A stretch of DNA of 64,000 nucleotides, taken from assembly GCF_005048205.1 (NCBI RefSeq), contig NZ_SUMF01000002.1, positions 248,001-312,000 on the forward strand, given 5' to 3'. Under the pieces are notes generated by a model. That model was not told the DNA's origin. It saw only the letters and a program-made list of their open reading frames with translations, and made no database searches. This DNA is from Chitiniphilus eburneus (GTDB lineage: Bacteria > Pseudomonadota > Gammaproteobacteria > Burkholderiales > Chitinibacteraceae). Of the stretch, positions 9,122-19,498 are shown one piece after another. How positions within the stretch are numbered: position 1 is the stretch's first letter; the number at the start of each line of letters is the position of its first letter. A program made the position numbers and the translations under genes.

Positions 9122-11611
9122 ATGGCTTTGCCGCGCCCCAATCTCTCTGCGTCAAACAGCCCGGAGGACCAGGAAGCCTACGAGCGGATGAGGGTCATGC
9201 TCGACGCGACGCCGCTGTGCTGCAACGTCTGGTCGCTGGAAGGCCAGCTCATCGATTGCAACCTGGAGGCGGTCCGTTTCTTTGGCATGTCCAGCAAACA
9301 GGAGTACATCGTGCGCTTTGCCGAACTGTCGCCGGAATACCAGCCCAATGGCCGCCTTTCCGTGGAAGTGATCGCCGAATACCGACAGGCAATACGCGAG
9401 CGGGATCACCTGCTATTCGAATGGATGCATCAGATGCTGGATGGCGAACCGGTCCCGGCGGAGATCACCCTGGTACGCGTCAAGCATGGCAAAGGCTACG
9501 TGGTCGCCAGCTACATGCGCGACCTGCGTGCCACCAAACTGAGGGAAGCCCAGTTGCACGAAGCGGACGAGCGCGTAAAGCTGCTGCTCGACGCCACGCC
9601 GCTGGCTTGCAGCATCTGGGATATCGATTCCAACCTCATCGACTGCAACCAGGCGGCAGTGGACATCTTCGGGCTGGCCGACAAGGAAGAATTCAAGGCG
9701 CGCTTCTACGAGCTGTCGCCGCCGTACCAGCCCGATGGCCAACCTTCCACGACAGCGGCCAATGATTACCTGCAACGGGTCGTCGTCGAAGGCCGGGTGG
9801 AATTCGAATGGGTGCACCAGACTGTCCGCGGCGAACCGATCCCCGCCGAAATGACACTGGTCCGCATCGAACACCACGGGCAATTGATCATCGCCGCCTA
9901 CATGCGCGATATGCGCGACATCCGGGGCAGTCAGGCCGCGACGCGGGAAGCGAACGAACGTACCCGCATCATGTTCGAAACCTCGCCACTGTGCTGCAAT
10001 TTCTGGGACGAGAATTTCCAGAACATCGATTGCAACAACGAGGCAGTCAAGCTGTTCGACCTGCGAGACAAACAGGAATACCTGGATCGCTTCTTCGACC
10101 TGTCACCAGAGTTCCAGCCCGGTGGGCGCCGCTCCGACGAAATGGCGCTGGACTATATCCAGCGGGCCTTCGATCAAGGCCGGATCAGTTTCGAATGGAT
10201 GCACCAGAAGTTGAACGGCGAGCCGGTCCCCACCGAAATCACGCTGGTACGCGTGAAGTATGGCGATCACTACATCGTCGCCGGCTATACCCGCGATCTG
10301 CGCGAACTGAAAGCCACGCTGAGCGAAATGCGCGAGGCGGACGAGCGCACCCGCATCATGCTCGACGCCACCCCGCTGTGTTGCAACTTCTGGGACGAGA
10401 ATTTCCAGAACATCGATTGCAACCAGGAGGCAGTGAACCTGTTCGAGCTGAAGGATAAGCAGGAATACCTGGACCGCTTCTTCGAGCTGTCGCCCGAGTT
10501 CCAGCCCAACGGTCGCCCCACGGCCGAGATGGCGATGGAATACATCCATCAGGCATTCCGCGAAGGGCGCGCCCGGTTCGAATGGATGCACCAGAAACTG
10601 AACGGTGAGCCGGTTCCCTCCGAAATCACGCTGGTGCGCGTGAAGCGCGGCGAGCACTACATCGTTGCCGGCTACACCCGCGACCTGCGCGAACTGAAAG
10701 CCTCGCTGGCCGAAATGCGCGAGGCGGACGAACGCACCCGCATCATGCTTGACGCCACGCCCATGTGCTGCAACTTCTGGGATGAAAACCACCAGAACAT
10801 CGACTGCAACCAGGAAGCGGTGAACCTGTTCGGCCTGAGCTGCAAACAGGAGTACCTCGACTACTTCCCCAAACTGTCACCCGAATACCAGCCCGACGGC
10901 GCGTTATCGAAGGACAAAGCACAGATCAAGATCAACGAAGCCTTTGCCACCGGCCGGGTACGTTTCGAATGGATGCACCAGAAGCTTAACGGCGAACCGA
11001 TCCCGGCCGAAATCACGCTGGTGCGGGTAAAACGCGGCGAGCACTACATCGTTGCCGGCTACACCCGCGACCTGCGCGAACTGAAAAGCACCATCACCCT
11101 GCTGAACAAGCTGGAAAAGATTGCTTTCACCGACAACCTCACCGGCGCATACAACCGGCATTTCTTCCTGGAACACGCGGAAAAGGAATACAACAAAAAC
11201 CGGGAATCCAATAGCCCGATGTGCGTGATCATGTTCGACCTGGATTTCTTCAAGGGCATCAACGACACCTACGGCCACAGCGCCGGCGACGTGATCCTCA
11301 AGGAAGTCACCGCCAAAGCACAGAGCGCGCTTCGTCCCTACGACTTGCTGGCGCGGTATGGCGGCGAGGAGTTCATCATCATGATCAACCAGACCTCGCT
11401 GGTCTCGGCCACCAAACTGGCCGAGCGCATCCGCCGCAAGATCGCCGGCGCCACCTTCATCTACAAGGACACGCCGCTACGCGTGACCATCAGCCTCGGC
11501 GTCGCCGAACACGGCCCGGCCGACGACTCGCTCGATACGCTGATCAACAAGGCGGACAAAGCCTTGTACAAAGCCAAGCACCGCGGGCGGAACCGGGTGG
11601 AGCAGTTCTAG
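9122..11611 (+). CDS. Diguanylate cyclase with five tandem PAS-like sensor repeats
   Basis: An 829-residue protein (up to 866 if it starts at 9011). Residues about 22-655 are five repeats of 129 residues, each with the pattern DATPLCCNFW, then IDCNQEAV, F..LSPE.QP, FEWMHQKLNGEP and EITLVRVK, which resembles a PAS fold. Residues about 660-829 are a GGDEF domain: FTDNLTGAYNRHFF, DLDFFKGINDTYGHSAGD and the active-site motif GGEEF. An RPYD motif five residues before GGEEF matches the RxxD inhibitory site for c-di-GMP. It therefore probably makes c-di-GMP with product feedback. No membrane segments are seen, so a cytoplasmic location is likely. The start is uncertain; 9122 is preferred for an AAAAGAG upstream and because it lies just before the first repeat. 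The ligand is unknown. Confidence 0.9.
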   Translation: MALPRPNLSASNSPEDQEAYERMRVMLDATPLCCNVWSLEGQLIDCNLEAVRFFGMSSKQEYIVRFAELSPEYQPNGRLSVEVIAEYRQAIRERDHLLFEWMHQMLDGEPVPAEITLVRVKHGKGYVVASYMRDLRATKLREAQLHEADERVKLLLDATPLACSIWDIDSNLIDCNQAAVDIFGLADKEEFKARFYELSPPYQPDGQPSTTAANDYLQRVVVEGRVEFEWVHQTVRGEPIPAEMTLVRIEHHGQLIIAAYMRDMRDIRGSQAATREANERTRIMFETSPLCCNFWDENFQNIDCNNEAVKLFDLRDKQEYLDRFFDLSPEFQPGGRRSDEMALDYIQRAFDQGRISFEWMHQKLNGEPVPTEITLVRVKYGDHYIVAGYTRDLRELKATLSEMREADERTRIMLDATPLCCNFWDENFQNIDCNQEAVNLFELKDKQEYLDRFFELSPEFQPNGRPTAEMAMEYIHQAFREGRARFEWMHQKLNGEPVPSEITLVRVKRGEHYIVAGYTRDLRELKASLAEMREADERTRIMLDATPMCCNFWDENHQNIDCNQEAVNLFGLSCKQEYLDYFPKLSPEYQPDGALSKDKAQIKINEAFATGRVRFEWMHQKLNGEPIPAEITLVRVKRGEHYIVAGYTRDLRELKSTITLLNKLEKIAFTDNLTGAYNRHFFLEHAEKEYNKNRESNSPMCVIMFDLDFFKGINDTYGHSAGDVILKEVTAKAQSALRPYDLLARYGGEEFIIMINQTSLVSATKLAERIRRKIAGATFIYKDTPLRVTISLGVAEHGPADDSLDTLINKADKALYKAKHRGRNRVEQF
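9185..11087 (+). repeat. Five in-phase 387-bp tandem repeats inside the diguanylate cyclase gene
   Basis: The Arg codon before the xMLDATP-type motif falls at 9185, 9572, 9959, 10346 and 10733, exactly 387 bases (129 codons) apart each time. Units 3, 4 and 5 are nearly identical in protein and closely similar in DNA; units 1 and 2 have diverged more. This points to recent unit duplication with strict length retention. Confidence 0.95.
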
Positions 11612-11640
11612 AACGAATCGACGTTCAAACGCAAATACAA

Positions 11641-11668
11641 AGGGCGCCCGATCACGAGGCGCCCTGTT
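11641..11668 (+). terminator. Terminator after the diguanylate cyclase gene
   Basis: Stem agggcgcc (11641-11648) with ggcgccct (11658-11665), 9-base loop, followed by GTTTGTT. It starts 30 bases after the stop. Confidence 0.75.
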
Positions 11669-11789
11669 TGTTGCAGCGGCGATGGCCGCATGGGGTCAGA
11701 CGTTGATCGGTTGGCAAAGGGCCGTGAATGCTAGGTTTCGGGGAAAGCATGTCACGGTCTTTGTCAGGCTCATGTTTTGCATTGATAAC

Positions 11790-12782
11790 TCACGCAGGCC
11801 AGTAAAGCCGCTTAAGCGGCACGATTCGTTTGGTTTCGGCGTCGGTGGCATCGTAGTGTTCGATCAGCGCGCGAACCACATGATCCAGCGTCCACATTGC
11901 CAGCGGAATGGATGCCCGATCCGCTTCGTACTGGGCATCCTTGGAGAAGCCGCCGGTGCTGACATATAGCCCACGATCATCCTTGTGGCGGCCACCGAGG
12001 AAGCTGCGGATTTCCTGGCTACTCATCTGCCCCTTGCGGTGCTTAACCTCCACGACGATACGTGGGTGTTCGAAGCCAAAGCCGTCTGGCGAAGCCACGA
12101 TGTCCTTGCCTCGATCCGAGCCTGGCGGCGAAACCTGGGTCTTGTAGCCCATGGCGCGCAGGATGCCGGCGACCAGCTGCTGCATGTCGTCCCAGTCGAG
12201 TTCGTTGACCCGGTCCTTGATGCGCTCCAGTGCCTGGGACTCGATGTCAGCCAACGGGTCGGCGATGACGTCTCCGGTTTCATCTTCCACGGCTGGCACT
12301 GGTTTGCCCTTCAGCGCCGACAGCACTTCGGCTGCTGCGCTGGACGGCACCTCAAAGAGGGTCAAGGTTGAACCTAGGCTGTTCTTTGTGCTGGTGCCCA
12401 AGTTGTCACGTAGCAGCTCCTGCTCTTGCCAATGCACCTTGCGCGCCAGCGGCATACCCTGCTCGGCCCACTCAGGGTGATGCTCGGTTGGTCCAGTTAC
12501 CTTTCCAATTGAGTACAAACGATTAGCAGGCGAATAGGTGATGACCCAGTCGCCATCCTGGATGTCGTTGACGAAACGCCAGACCTGAGATGCGCCGGAC
12601 ACCACAGTGCCATGTTTTGCTTGGGGCTCGGCAGACTGGTACAGAGCAATCAACTGCTTGCGACCGATGCCTGGTTTAGCATGAGCGGCCAATTGGCTCC
12701 AACCCACTGCCGCCACACCTCGCTCACGAAAGGCGTTGTACAGGCTGCCACCTTCGCCGCGCACCATCCACATCCGTGCCAT
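11790..12782 (-). CDS. Mrr-like restriction endonuclease
   Basis: A 330-residue protein starting MARMWMVRGEGGSLY with AAGGGA upstream. Residues about 190-310 match the Mrr catalytic domain: LDWDDMQQLVAGILRAMGY, then GSDRGKDIVA with Asp227, and IVVEVKHRKGQ with Glu245-Val-Lys247 forming a PD-(D/E)xK site. The N-terminal about 160 residues (WMVRGEGG, SQVWRFVNDIQDGDWVITYS) look like the separate domain common in such restriction-system proteins, possibly DNA- or modified-base-sensing. Mrr enzymes usually cut methylated DNA and have no partner methylase; none is seen here. It stands alone between unrelated housekeeping genes, which suggests acquisition. Confidence 0.85.
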   Translation of the reverse strand: MARMWMVRGEGGSLYNAFRERGVAAVGWSQLAAHAKPGIGRKQLIALYQSAEPQAKHGTVVSGASQVWRFVNDIQDGDWVITYSPANRLYSIGKVTGPTEHHPEWAEQGMPLARKVHWQEQELLRDNLGTSTKNSLGSTLTLFEVPSSAAAEVLSALKGKPVPAVEDETGDVIADPLADIESQALERIKDRVNELDWDDMQQLVAGILRAMGYKTQVSPPGSDRGKDIVASPDGFGFEHPRIVVEVKHRKGQMSSQEIRSFLGGRHKDDRGLYVSTGGFSKDAQYEADRASIPLAMWTLDHVVRALIEHYDATDAETKRIVPLKRLYWPA

Positions 12783-12858
12783 TACGTTCCCTTTTATGCT
12801 CATAACTTGGCATCGGGTGAGTAGATTCACGGGCATCGTTGGACTCCATTGCGGGAAA

Positions 12859-12890
12859 AGTACCCCCACGGTTGAACACGAGTACCCCCA
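12859..12890. repeat. Direct repeat upstream of the Mrr-like gene
   Basis: agtaccccca occurs twice, at 12859-12868 and 12881-12890, two helical turns apart (22 bp), 77-108 bases upstream of the endonuclease start. It may be a regulator binding site or a remnant of a mobile-element end. The rest of the 246-base gap to ychF shows no convincing gene. Confidence 0.5.
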
Positions 12891-13028
12891 ACGCTACCCC
12901 GAATTTTTCAGACCTCAATGAACAATAGGAACGCTCAGCAGACCGTATTTTTTGGCAACCCTTTGATTTCAAAAGGCCTACCCAATCCACCAAGCGCTAC
13001 CGAACGCTCCTGAGTTCCGAAAAAATCG

Positions 13029-14120
13029 TCAGACGTTGAACAGGAAGTTCAACACATCCCCATCCTTTACCACGTAATCCTTGCCTTCCGCGCGCATCTT
13101 GCCCGCTTCCTTGGCGCCCTGCTCACCCTTGTACTGGATGAAGTCCGCGAAGGAGATGGTCTGCGCACGGATGAAGCCACGCTCGAAGTCAGTATGGATC
13201 ACACCAGCCGCCTGCGGCGCGGTATCGCCGACGTGGATGGTCCAGGCGCGCACTTCCTTCACCCCGGCGGTGAAATAGGTTTGCAAGCCCAGCAACTCGT
13301 AGCCCGCGCGGATCAGGCGGTTGAGGCCCGGTTCTTCCAGGCCCAGTTCGGCCAGGAACTCGGCCTTGTCTTCGTCCGGCATTTCGGCCAGGTCGCTTTC
13401 GATGGCGGCGCAGACCGCCACCACCGGCGCGCCCTCGGCCTTGGCAAATTCGGTCACGCGGTCGAGCAAGGGGTTGTTTGTAAAGCCGTCTTCGGCGACG
13501 TTCGCCACGTACATGGCGGGTTTGATCGTCAGCAGGCACAGCGGCTTGATCAACAGCTTGTCGTCGTCGGACAGGCCGGCGGCGCGGGCAGGCTTGCCTT
13601 CGTTCAGCGTCGGCAGCAGTTTTTCCAGCACCGCCACCAGCTTGATCGCCTCTTTGTCGCCGCTCTTGGCCTTCTTGCCGTCGCGCTGGATTGCCTTTTC
13701 CACAGTGGCCAGGTCGGCCAGCGCCAGTTCGGTACCGATCACTTCGATGTCGGAGATCGGATCGATCTTGCCGGCGACGTGCACGATGTTGTCGTCGTCG
13801 AAGCAGCGCACCACGTTCACGATGGCGTCGGTTTCGCGGATATTGGCCAGGAACTGGTTGCCCAGACCTTCACCCTTGCTGGCACCCGCCACCAGGCCGG
13901 CGATATCGACGAATTCGACGATGGCCGGAACGATGCGCTGCGGATTGATGATGGCGGCCAGTTGGCCCAGGCGCGCATCCGGCACTTCCACCACGCCGAC
14001 GTTGGGCTCGATGGTGCAGAAGGGATAATTGGCGGCTTCGATGCCGGCCTTGGTAAGCGCATTGAACAGGGTCGACTTGCCGACGTTGGGCAGGCCGACG
14101 ATGCCGCATTTCAGACTCAT
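13029..14120 (-). CDS. ychF: Redox-regulated ATPase/GTPase YchF
   Basis: A 363-residue P-loop protein of the Obg-related YchF family, which binds ATP in preference to GTP and associates with ribosomes. It starts [20 protein letters not shown], with the Walker A motif [29 protein letters not shown] is the switch II region. A TGS domain ends the protein ([19 protein letters not shown]). Length and both ends match the family. Monocistronic on the minus strand. Confidence 0.97.
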   Translation of the reverse strand: MSLKCGIVGLPNVGKSTLFNALTKAGIEAANYPFCTIEPNVGVVEVPDARLGQLAAIINPQRIVPAIVEFVDIAGLVAGASKGEGLGNQFLANIRETDAIVNVVRCFDDDNIVHVAGKIDPISDIEVIGTELALADLATVEKAIQRDGKKAKSGDKEAIKLVAVLEKLLPTLNEGKPARAAGLSDDDKLLIKPLCLLTIKPAMYVANVAEDGFTNNPLLDRVTEFAKAEGAPVVAVCAAIESDLAEMPDEDKAEFLAELGLEEPGLNRLIRAGYELLGLQTYFTAGVKEVRAWTIHVGDTAPQAAGVIHTDFERGFIRAQTISFADFIQYKGEQGAKEAGKMRAEGKDYVVKDGDVLNFLFNV

Positions 14121-14323
14121 GATGCATTCCCGGTAGTAAAGGTGGATCGCGCGGGGCGATCTCGGACAGGCGCGATTCTACCACCGGGCGCCACGTTGCC
14201 CGGCGCGTACTGACAGGAAGCCCGGGCAGGGCCACAATCCCGTAAGCAAAAGCGATGCGCTGTAGTGATCCCCCGGTCGCGCAGCGCGCTCCCTGACCCC
14301 AGACCACATCCAATCGTCCCGAC

Positions 14324-16099
14324 ATGGCTGCCGTTTCCGTCACCGAACAGGCCCGCGCGCTGTTGCACGATCAACGTCCCCTCGATGCCTATCGCGTGGT
14401 GCTGGCGGCGCTCGACGCCACCCCCGGCGATCCGGTGCTGGCCCGCCTGGCCGGCACCTGCATGCAGGCCGTGGGGGATGCGTCCCAGGCGGAGCGATGG
14501 TGGAGGCAGGCGCTGCAAGGGCTGCCCGACGATGCCGATCTGCATTTCAATCTGGCGTTGTTGCTGGCCTGCGGCGAACGCCGCTCCGAAGCGCTGGAGC
14601 ACTTTGCCACCGCCGCCGATCTGGCGCCCGACGATCTGGAAATCCAGGCCAATCTGGGCCTGGCACTTGCCGCTGCGGGGCAGGACGAGGCCGCGCAGCC
14701 CGCGTTGCGCGCCGGCCTGCTGGCGCCCGATCCGGCCCCGGTGCACCTGGCCCTGGCCGATCTGCTGGCCCGACGCGGCCAGGTCGATGCGGCGGAGCAA
14801 CACTATCGCAGCGCCGTCGCGCTGGCGCCGGACGATGCCACCGCGCCAGCCAATCTCGCGTTGCTGCTGGCGGGGCAACAACGGGATGAGGAGGCCGAAG
14901 ACTGGTACCGGCTTGCGCTGTCGCTGGCGCCGGACGAGGCGCGCATCCACGCCAATCTGGCCGGGTTGCTGACGCAGCAGGGGCGGCTGGTCGAAGCGGA
15001 AGCCGCCTACCGCCGCGCACTGGCACTCGATCCGCGCGATCCGCTGACCCATTCCAACCTGGGCGTTCTGCTGGCCGGACAGGCTCGCGACGCGGAGGCG
15101 GAAAACGCCTTTATCACCGCCCTCGCCACCGTCCCCGGCCACCCGCGCGCGCGGCTCAATCGCGCCTTCCTGCTGCTGGCGAGAGGTCAGTGGCGGCCGG
15201 GCTGGGTCGAGCACGAAACCCGCTTCGACCCGCATCTGAAATACCCCACGCTACGTCCGGCCCATTTGCCGGGCCAACGCTGGCAAGGCCAATCGCTGGC
15301 CGGGCAGTCCATCCTGCTCTGGCTGGAACAGGGCTACGGTGATCAGATCCAGTTCTGCCGCTACGCCATGCGCCTGAAGCAAATGGGGGCCGCGCGCGTC
15401 GCCGTCGCCTGCCAGCCCGTGCTGGTGACACTGCTGCGCTCGCTGGGCGGTGTGGATCAGGTACTGGCACACACCGATACCCAGGCGGCCGGCCTGCGCT
15501 TCGATTACTGGGCGATGTCGATGGATGTGCCGCGCCATGGCGGTGGTACGCCGGAAACATGGCCCGCGTCGCTGCCTTATCTCGCGCCCGATCCAGCCCA
15601 TCGCGCGCGTTGGCAGGCCCGGTTGCCGGATTCGGGCTTCAAGGTTGGCGTGTGCTGGCGCGGCAATCCGTTGCATCACAACGACCGCCAGCGCTCGCTG
15701 CCCGCAGTGGCGACCCTGGCGCCACTGGCACGCATCCCCGGCATCCACTGGATCAGCCTGCAACCGGGCACGCAGCCGTCCGCGCCCGAGGGCATGGCGC
15801 TACTACCGCTCGGCGCGGAGTTCGAGGATTTCGCCGATACCGCGGCGGTGATCGACCAGCTCGACCTGGTGATCAGCGTGGACAGTGCGGTGGCACATCT
15901 GGCGGGAGCGCTGGCGTGCCCCTGCTGGGTCCTGCTGCCGGCGATTGGCACCGATTGGCGCTGGCAGCGGGAACGCGGCGACAGCCCGTGGTATCCGGAA
16001 ACGATGCGATTGTTCCGCCAGGACCAGCCAGGCGATTGGTCGGGGCCGCTGGCGGAGATGGCCGGGCAACTTGCCACCCTGGTTGCCGCTCCGCGCTAA
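14324..16099 (+). CDS. TPR protein with C-terminal glycosyltransferase-like domain
   Basis: A 591-residue protein. Residues about 5-300 are roughly eight 34-residue TPR units (for example DLHFNLALLLACGERRSEAL and RIHANLAGLLTQQGRLVEAE). Residues about 310-591 resemble the C-terminal half of GT9 or GT41-type glycosyltransferases, with VGVCWRGNPLHHNDRQRSL and DLVISVDSAVAHLAGALACP as the likely nucleotide-sugar site. No signal peptide. Such TPR-GT proteins are often found near pilus or flagellar glycosylation genes; here the neighbours are ychF and gcvR, so the acceptor cannot be inferred. No good Shine-Dalgarno precedes the ATG at 14324. Confidence 0.8.
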   Translation: MAAVSVTEQARALLHDQRPLDAYRVVLAALDATPGDPVLARLAGTCMQAVGDASQAERWWRQALQGLPDDADLHFNLALLLACGERRSEALEHFATAADLAPDDLEIQANLGLALAAAGQDEAAQPALRAGLLAPDPAPVHLALADLLARRGQVDAAEQHYRSAVALAPDDATAPANLALLLAGQQRDEEAEDWYRLALSLAPDEARIHANLAGLLTQQGRLVEAEAAYRRALALDPRDPLTHSNLGVLLAGQARDAEAENAFITALATVPGHPRARLNRAFLLLARGQWRPGWVEHETRFDPHLKYPTLRPAHLPGQRWQGQSLAGQSILLWLEQGYGDQIQFCRYAMRLKQMGAARVAVACQPVLVTLLRSLGGVDQVLAHTDTQAAGLRFDYWAMSMDVPRHGGGTPETWPASLPYLAPDPAHRARWQARLPDSGFKVGVCWRGNPLHHNDRQRSLPAVATLAPLARIPGIHWISLQPGTQPSAPEGMALLPLGAEFEDFADTAAVIDQLDLVISVDSAVAHLAGALACPCWVLLPAIGTDWRWQRERGDSPWYPETMRLFRQDQPGDWSGPLAEMAGQLATLVAAPR

Positions 16100-16109
16100 G
16101 ACGGGCCGG

Positions 16110-16613
16110 CTACGCTTCGCCGAACTCCACCACCAGATCGTCCGACAATGCTTCGAGGTCGCGTTGTAGCGCGGCTTCGTCGTAGCCGGCGGGCGCGCGC
16201 AGCACGGCATCGGCGTGGAACATCGACTCGCCCGACATCGCAGCCGGCACCACTTCGGTGGCCAGTTGATCGACATTGATGCGATGCCGCGCCAGCACCT
16301 GCGTCACTTCCTTGACGATGCCGATGCGGTCGTGCGCGACCACCGATAGCGTGAACTCGTGCGGATAATCCTCGCCGATGCCTCCTTCCACCACCGTGAC
16401 CCGCAAGTCGGCCAAGCCGGCCAGCGCAGCTTCCAGCGCTGCGCGCCGATCCGCCGCCACTTCGATGCGCAGGATGCCGGCGAACTGCCCGGCCAGGCGG
16501 CTCATGGAGGATTCGAGCCAGTTGGCGCCATGGTCGGCCACGGCGTTGGCCAGTTGTTCCACCAGGCCGGGCTTGTCGGCGCCCAGCACGGTCAGGACGA
16601 GGATGGAATGCAT
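16110..16613 (-). CDS. gcvR: ACT-domain protein, GcvR-like regulator
   Basis: A 167-residue protein with two ACT domains. The first begins MHSILVLTVLGADKPGLVEQ, and the second has FTLSVVAHDRIGIVKEVTQV. E. coli GcvR binds GcvA and represses the glycine cleavage genes in the absence of glycine. The gene starts 29 bp after gcvP in the same direction, which supports a role in glycine cleavage control. No GcvA homologue is in the window. A general ACT-domain role cannot be excluded. Confidence 0.8.
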   Translation of the reverse strand: MHSILVLTVLGADKPGLVEQLANAVADHGANWLESSMSRLAGQFAGILRIEVAADRRAALEAALAGLADLRVTVVEGGIGEDYPHEFTLSVVAHDRIGIVKEVTQVLARHRINVDQLATEVVPAAMSGESMFHADAVLRAPAGYDEAALQRDLEALSDDLVVEFGEA

Positions 16614-16642
16614 AGCGGTTTCCCGGTTGGGTTAGTGGGCAC

Positions 16643-19498
16643 TCAGTGCGTGTAATCGGCCATCGGCACGCAGGCGCAGAACAGGTTGCGGTCGCCGTAG
16701 ACATCATCGATGCGGTTCACGCTGGGCCAGAACTTGTTGTCGCGCACCCACGGCAACGGGAACACGGCCTGCTCGCGGCTGTAGGGGCGATCCCAATCGC
16801 CGATCACGTCGGCCTGGGTATGCGGCGCATGCTTGAGCGGGTTGGTGTCGGCTGGCAGTACGCCACTTTCGACCTGGGCGATCTCGGCGCGGATGGCGAT
16901 CATCGCCTCGACGAAGCGATCCAGCTCGGCTTTCGATTCCGACTCGGTCGGTTCGATCATGATGGTGCCCGGCACGGGGAAGCTCATGGTCGGGGCGTGG
17001 AAGCCGTAATCCATCAAGCGCTTGGCAATGTCCACCTCGCTGATGCCGGTGGCGGTCTTGATCGGACGGATATCGATGATGCACTCATGCGCCACGCGGC
17101 CACGGCGGCCGCTGTACAGCACCGGGTAGTGCGCGCCCAGCCTCGCCGCCACATAGTTGGCGTTGAGCAAGGCGGTTTGCGTGGCGCGCTTCAGGCCTTC
17201 GCCGCCCATCATCGCGATATACATCCACGAGATCGGCAGAATCGATGCGGAGCCGTAGGGCGCGGCGGAAACCGCGCTCTGGCCAACGCTGGCACCGGGC
17301 ACCGCGCGTACCGCGTGGTTGGGCACGAACGGCGCCAGATGTGCCTTCAGGCCGATCGGGCCCATCCCGGGGCCGCCGCCACCGTGCGGAATGCAGAACG
17401 TCTTGTGCAGGTTCATGTGGCTGACATCGGCGCCGATGTGGCCGGGCGCGGTCAGGCCCACCTGGGCATTGAGGTTGGCGCCATCCATGTACACCTGGCC
17501 GCCGTGCGCATGCACGATCTCGCAGATGTCGCGTACCGCTTCTTCAAAGACGCCGTGGGTGGAGGGATAGGTGATCATCAGGCACGACAGCTCGGCCGCG
17601 TGCTTTTCCGCCTTGGCGCGCAGGTCGGCCACGTCCACGTTGCCAGCGTCGTCGCAATCGACCACCACCACGCTCAGGCCGATCATCTGTGCCGTGGCGG
17701 GGTTGGTGCCGTGCGCGGATTTGGGGATCAGGCAGATGCGGCGGTGTGCATCGCCACGCGCTTCGTGGTAGCGCTGGATCGCCACCAGCCCGGCGTATTC
17801 GCCCTGCGCGCCGGAATTCGGCTGCATGCACACGGCGTCGAAGCCGGTGACGATGCGCAGCCATTCGGACAACTCTTCGATCATCGCCACGTAGCCTTCG
17901 GTCTGCCCGGCCGGGGCGAACGGATGGACGCGGCCGAACTCGGGCCAGGTGACCGGGATCATTTCGCTGGTGGCATTCAGCTTCATGGTGCAACTGCCCA
18001 GCGAAATCATCGAGTGATTCAGCGCCAGATCCTTGTTTTCCAGGCGCTTCAGGTAGCGCAGCATCTCGTGTTCGGTGTAGTAACGGTTGAACACCGGGTG
18101 CGCCAGGATGGCATCGTCGCGCAGCAGCGCGGCGGGAATCGATGCCCCGGCGACAGCGTCGAGCGCACCCACGTCGGCGTCCACACCGAACAGTGGCCAC
18201 AGCGCCGCCAGGTCGTGTCGGGTGGTGGTTTCATCGAACGACACGGCTACGGTGCCCGTATCCACTTGCCGCACGTTGTAGCCGGCGGCATCGGCCTTGG
18301 CGAGCAGCGCCGCTGCATCGGCCACGGCGATGCGCAAGGTGTCGAACGCGGTGGTGTTCAGTACGCGTACTCCACCCTGGCGCAAGCCAGCGGCGAAAAT
18401 GGCGGTCAGCCGTGCGGTGCGCTCGGCGATGCGGCGCAGGCCAGTCGGGCCGTGATACACGGCATACATGCCGGCGATGTTGGCCAGCAGCACCTGCGAG
18501 GTGCAGATATTGGAGTTCGCCTTTTCGCGGCGAATATGTTGCTCACGTGTTTGTAGCGCCATGCGCAGCGCGGTTTTGCCGCGCGTATCGACCGAGACGC
18601 CGATGATGCGGCCAGGCACGGCACGCTTGTGCTCATCGCGGGTGGCAAAGAACGCGGCGTGCGGGCCGCCAAAGCCCATCGGTACGCCAAAGCGTTGCGC
18701 CGAACCCAGGGCGATGTCGGCGCCCAGCGCGCCCGGCGATTTGAGCAACACCAAGGCCAGCAGGTCGCTGGCAACCGCCACCACGGCATCGCGTGCCTTG
18801 AGCGCGGCGATGGCCGGTGCCAGATCACGCACTTCACCGTCGTCGCCCGGGTATTGCAGCAGCGCGCCGAACACGTCGGCATCCACCGCCTGCTCCAGCG
18901 TGCCGACCACCAGTTCGAAGCCAAAGCCGTGGGCACGCGTTTTCAGCACGTCCAGCGTTTGCGGAAACACGGCGGCTTCGACGAAGAAACGGTTCGACTT
19001 CGACCGGGACACGCGACGCGCCATCGCCATCGCTTCGGCGGCCGCCGTGGCTTCGTCCAGCAATGAGGCATTGGCCAACGCCAGCCCGGTCAGGTCGATC
19101 ACCATCTGCTGGTAGTTGAGCAGCGCTTCCAGCCGGCCCTGAGCGATCTCGGCCTGGTACGGCGTGTAGGCGGTGTACCAGCCGGGGTTTTCCAGCACGT
19201 TGCGCAGGATGATCTTGGGCAGATGCGTGTCGTAGTAGCCCTGGCCCAGCAGCGAAGTGCGGATGACATTGCGGCGCGCATGCGCGGCCAGGTCGGCCAG
19301 CGCGTCCACTTCACACCGCGGCGTGGGCAACGGCAGGTCGGCCGGCAAGCGGATCGCGGCAGGGATGGTTTCATCCACCAGCGCTTCCAGCGAGGCCACG
19401 CCCAGCACTTGCAGCATGTCGCCGCGCTCGTCGGCATCCGGGCCGATATGGCGCTGGATGAATTCGTCGTGGGCTTCGAGTCGGGTCAGGGAGGTCAT
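16643..19498 (-). CDS. gcvP: Glycine dehydrogenase (decarboxylating), P protein
   Basis: PLP enzyme that decarboxylates glycine and loads the aminomethyl group onto lipoyl-GcvH. The single-chain form of 951 residues starts [19 protein letters not shown]. The C-terminal half shows [15 protein letters not shown] and the PLP-lysine segment [20 protein letters not shown]. An upstream ATG at 19540 would add 14 residues with no family similarity. It follows gcvH by 208 bp. Neither start has a strong Shine-Dalgarno. Confidence 0.97.
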   Translation of the reverse strand: MTSLTRLEAHDEFIQRHIGPDADERGDMLQVLGVASLEALVDETIPAAIRLPADLPLPTPRCEVDALADLAAHARRNVIRTSLLGQGYYDTHLPKIILRNVLENPGWYTAYTPYQAEIAQGRLEALLNYQQMVIDLTGLALANASLLDEATAAAEAMAMARRVSRSKSNRFFVEAAVFPQTLDVLKTRAHGFGFELVVGTLEQAVDADVFGALLQYPGDDGEVRDLAPAIAALKARDAVVAVASDLLALVLLKSPGALGADIALGSAQRFGVPMGFGGPHAAFFATRDEHKRAVPGRIIGVSVDTRGKTALRMALQTREQHIRREKANSNICTSQVLLANIAGMYAVYHGPTGLRRIAERTARLTAIFAAGLRQGGVRVLNTTAFDTLRIAVADAAALLAKADAAGYNVRQVDTGTVAVSFDETTTRHDLAALWPLFGVDADVGALDAVAGASIPAALLRDDAILAHPVFNRYYTEHEMLRYLKRLENKDLALNHSMISLGSCTMKLNATSEMIPVTWPEFGRVHPFAPAGQTEGYVAMIEELSEWLRIVTGFDAVCMQPNSGAQGEYAGLVAIQRYHEARGDAHRRICLIPKSAHGTNPATAQMIGLSVVVVDCDDAGNVDVADLRAKAEKHAAELSCLMITYPSTHGVFEEAVRDICEIVHAHGGQVYMDGANLNAQVGLTAPGHIGADVSHMNLHKTFCIPHGGGGPGMGPIGLKAHLAPFVPNHAVRAVPGASVGQSAVSAAPYGSASILPISWMYIAMMGGEGLKRATQTALLNANYVAARLGAHYPVLYSGRRGRVAHECIIDIRPIKTATGISEVDIAKRLMDYGFHAPTMSFPVPGTIMIEPTESESKAELDRFVEAMIAIRAEIAQVESGVLPADTNPLKHAPHTQADVIGDWDRPYSREQAVFPLPWVRDNKFWPSVNRIDDVYGDRNLFCACVPMADYTH

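Noticed and set aside
12724-12993. 89-residue minus-strand frame upstream of the Mrr-like gene.
   Set aside because: Overlaps the endonuclease start in another frame, has no ribosome site and no recognisable motif; it may be a relic but cannot be supported as a gene.
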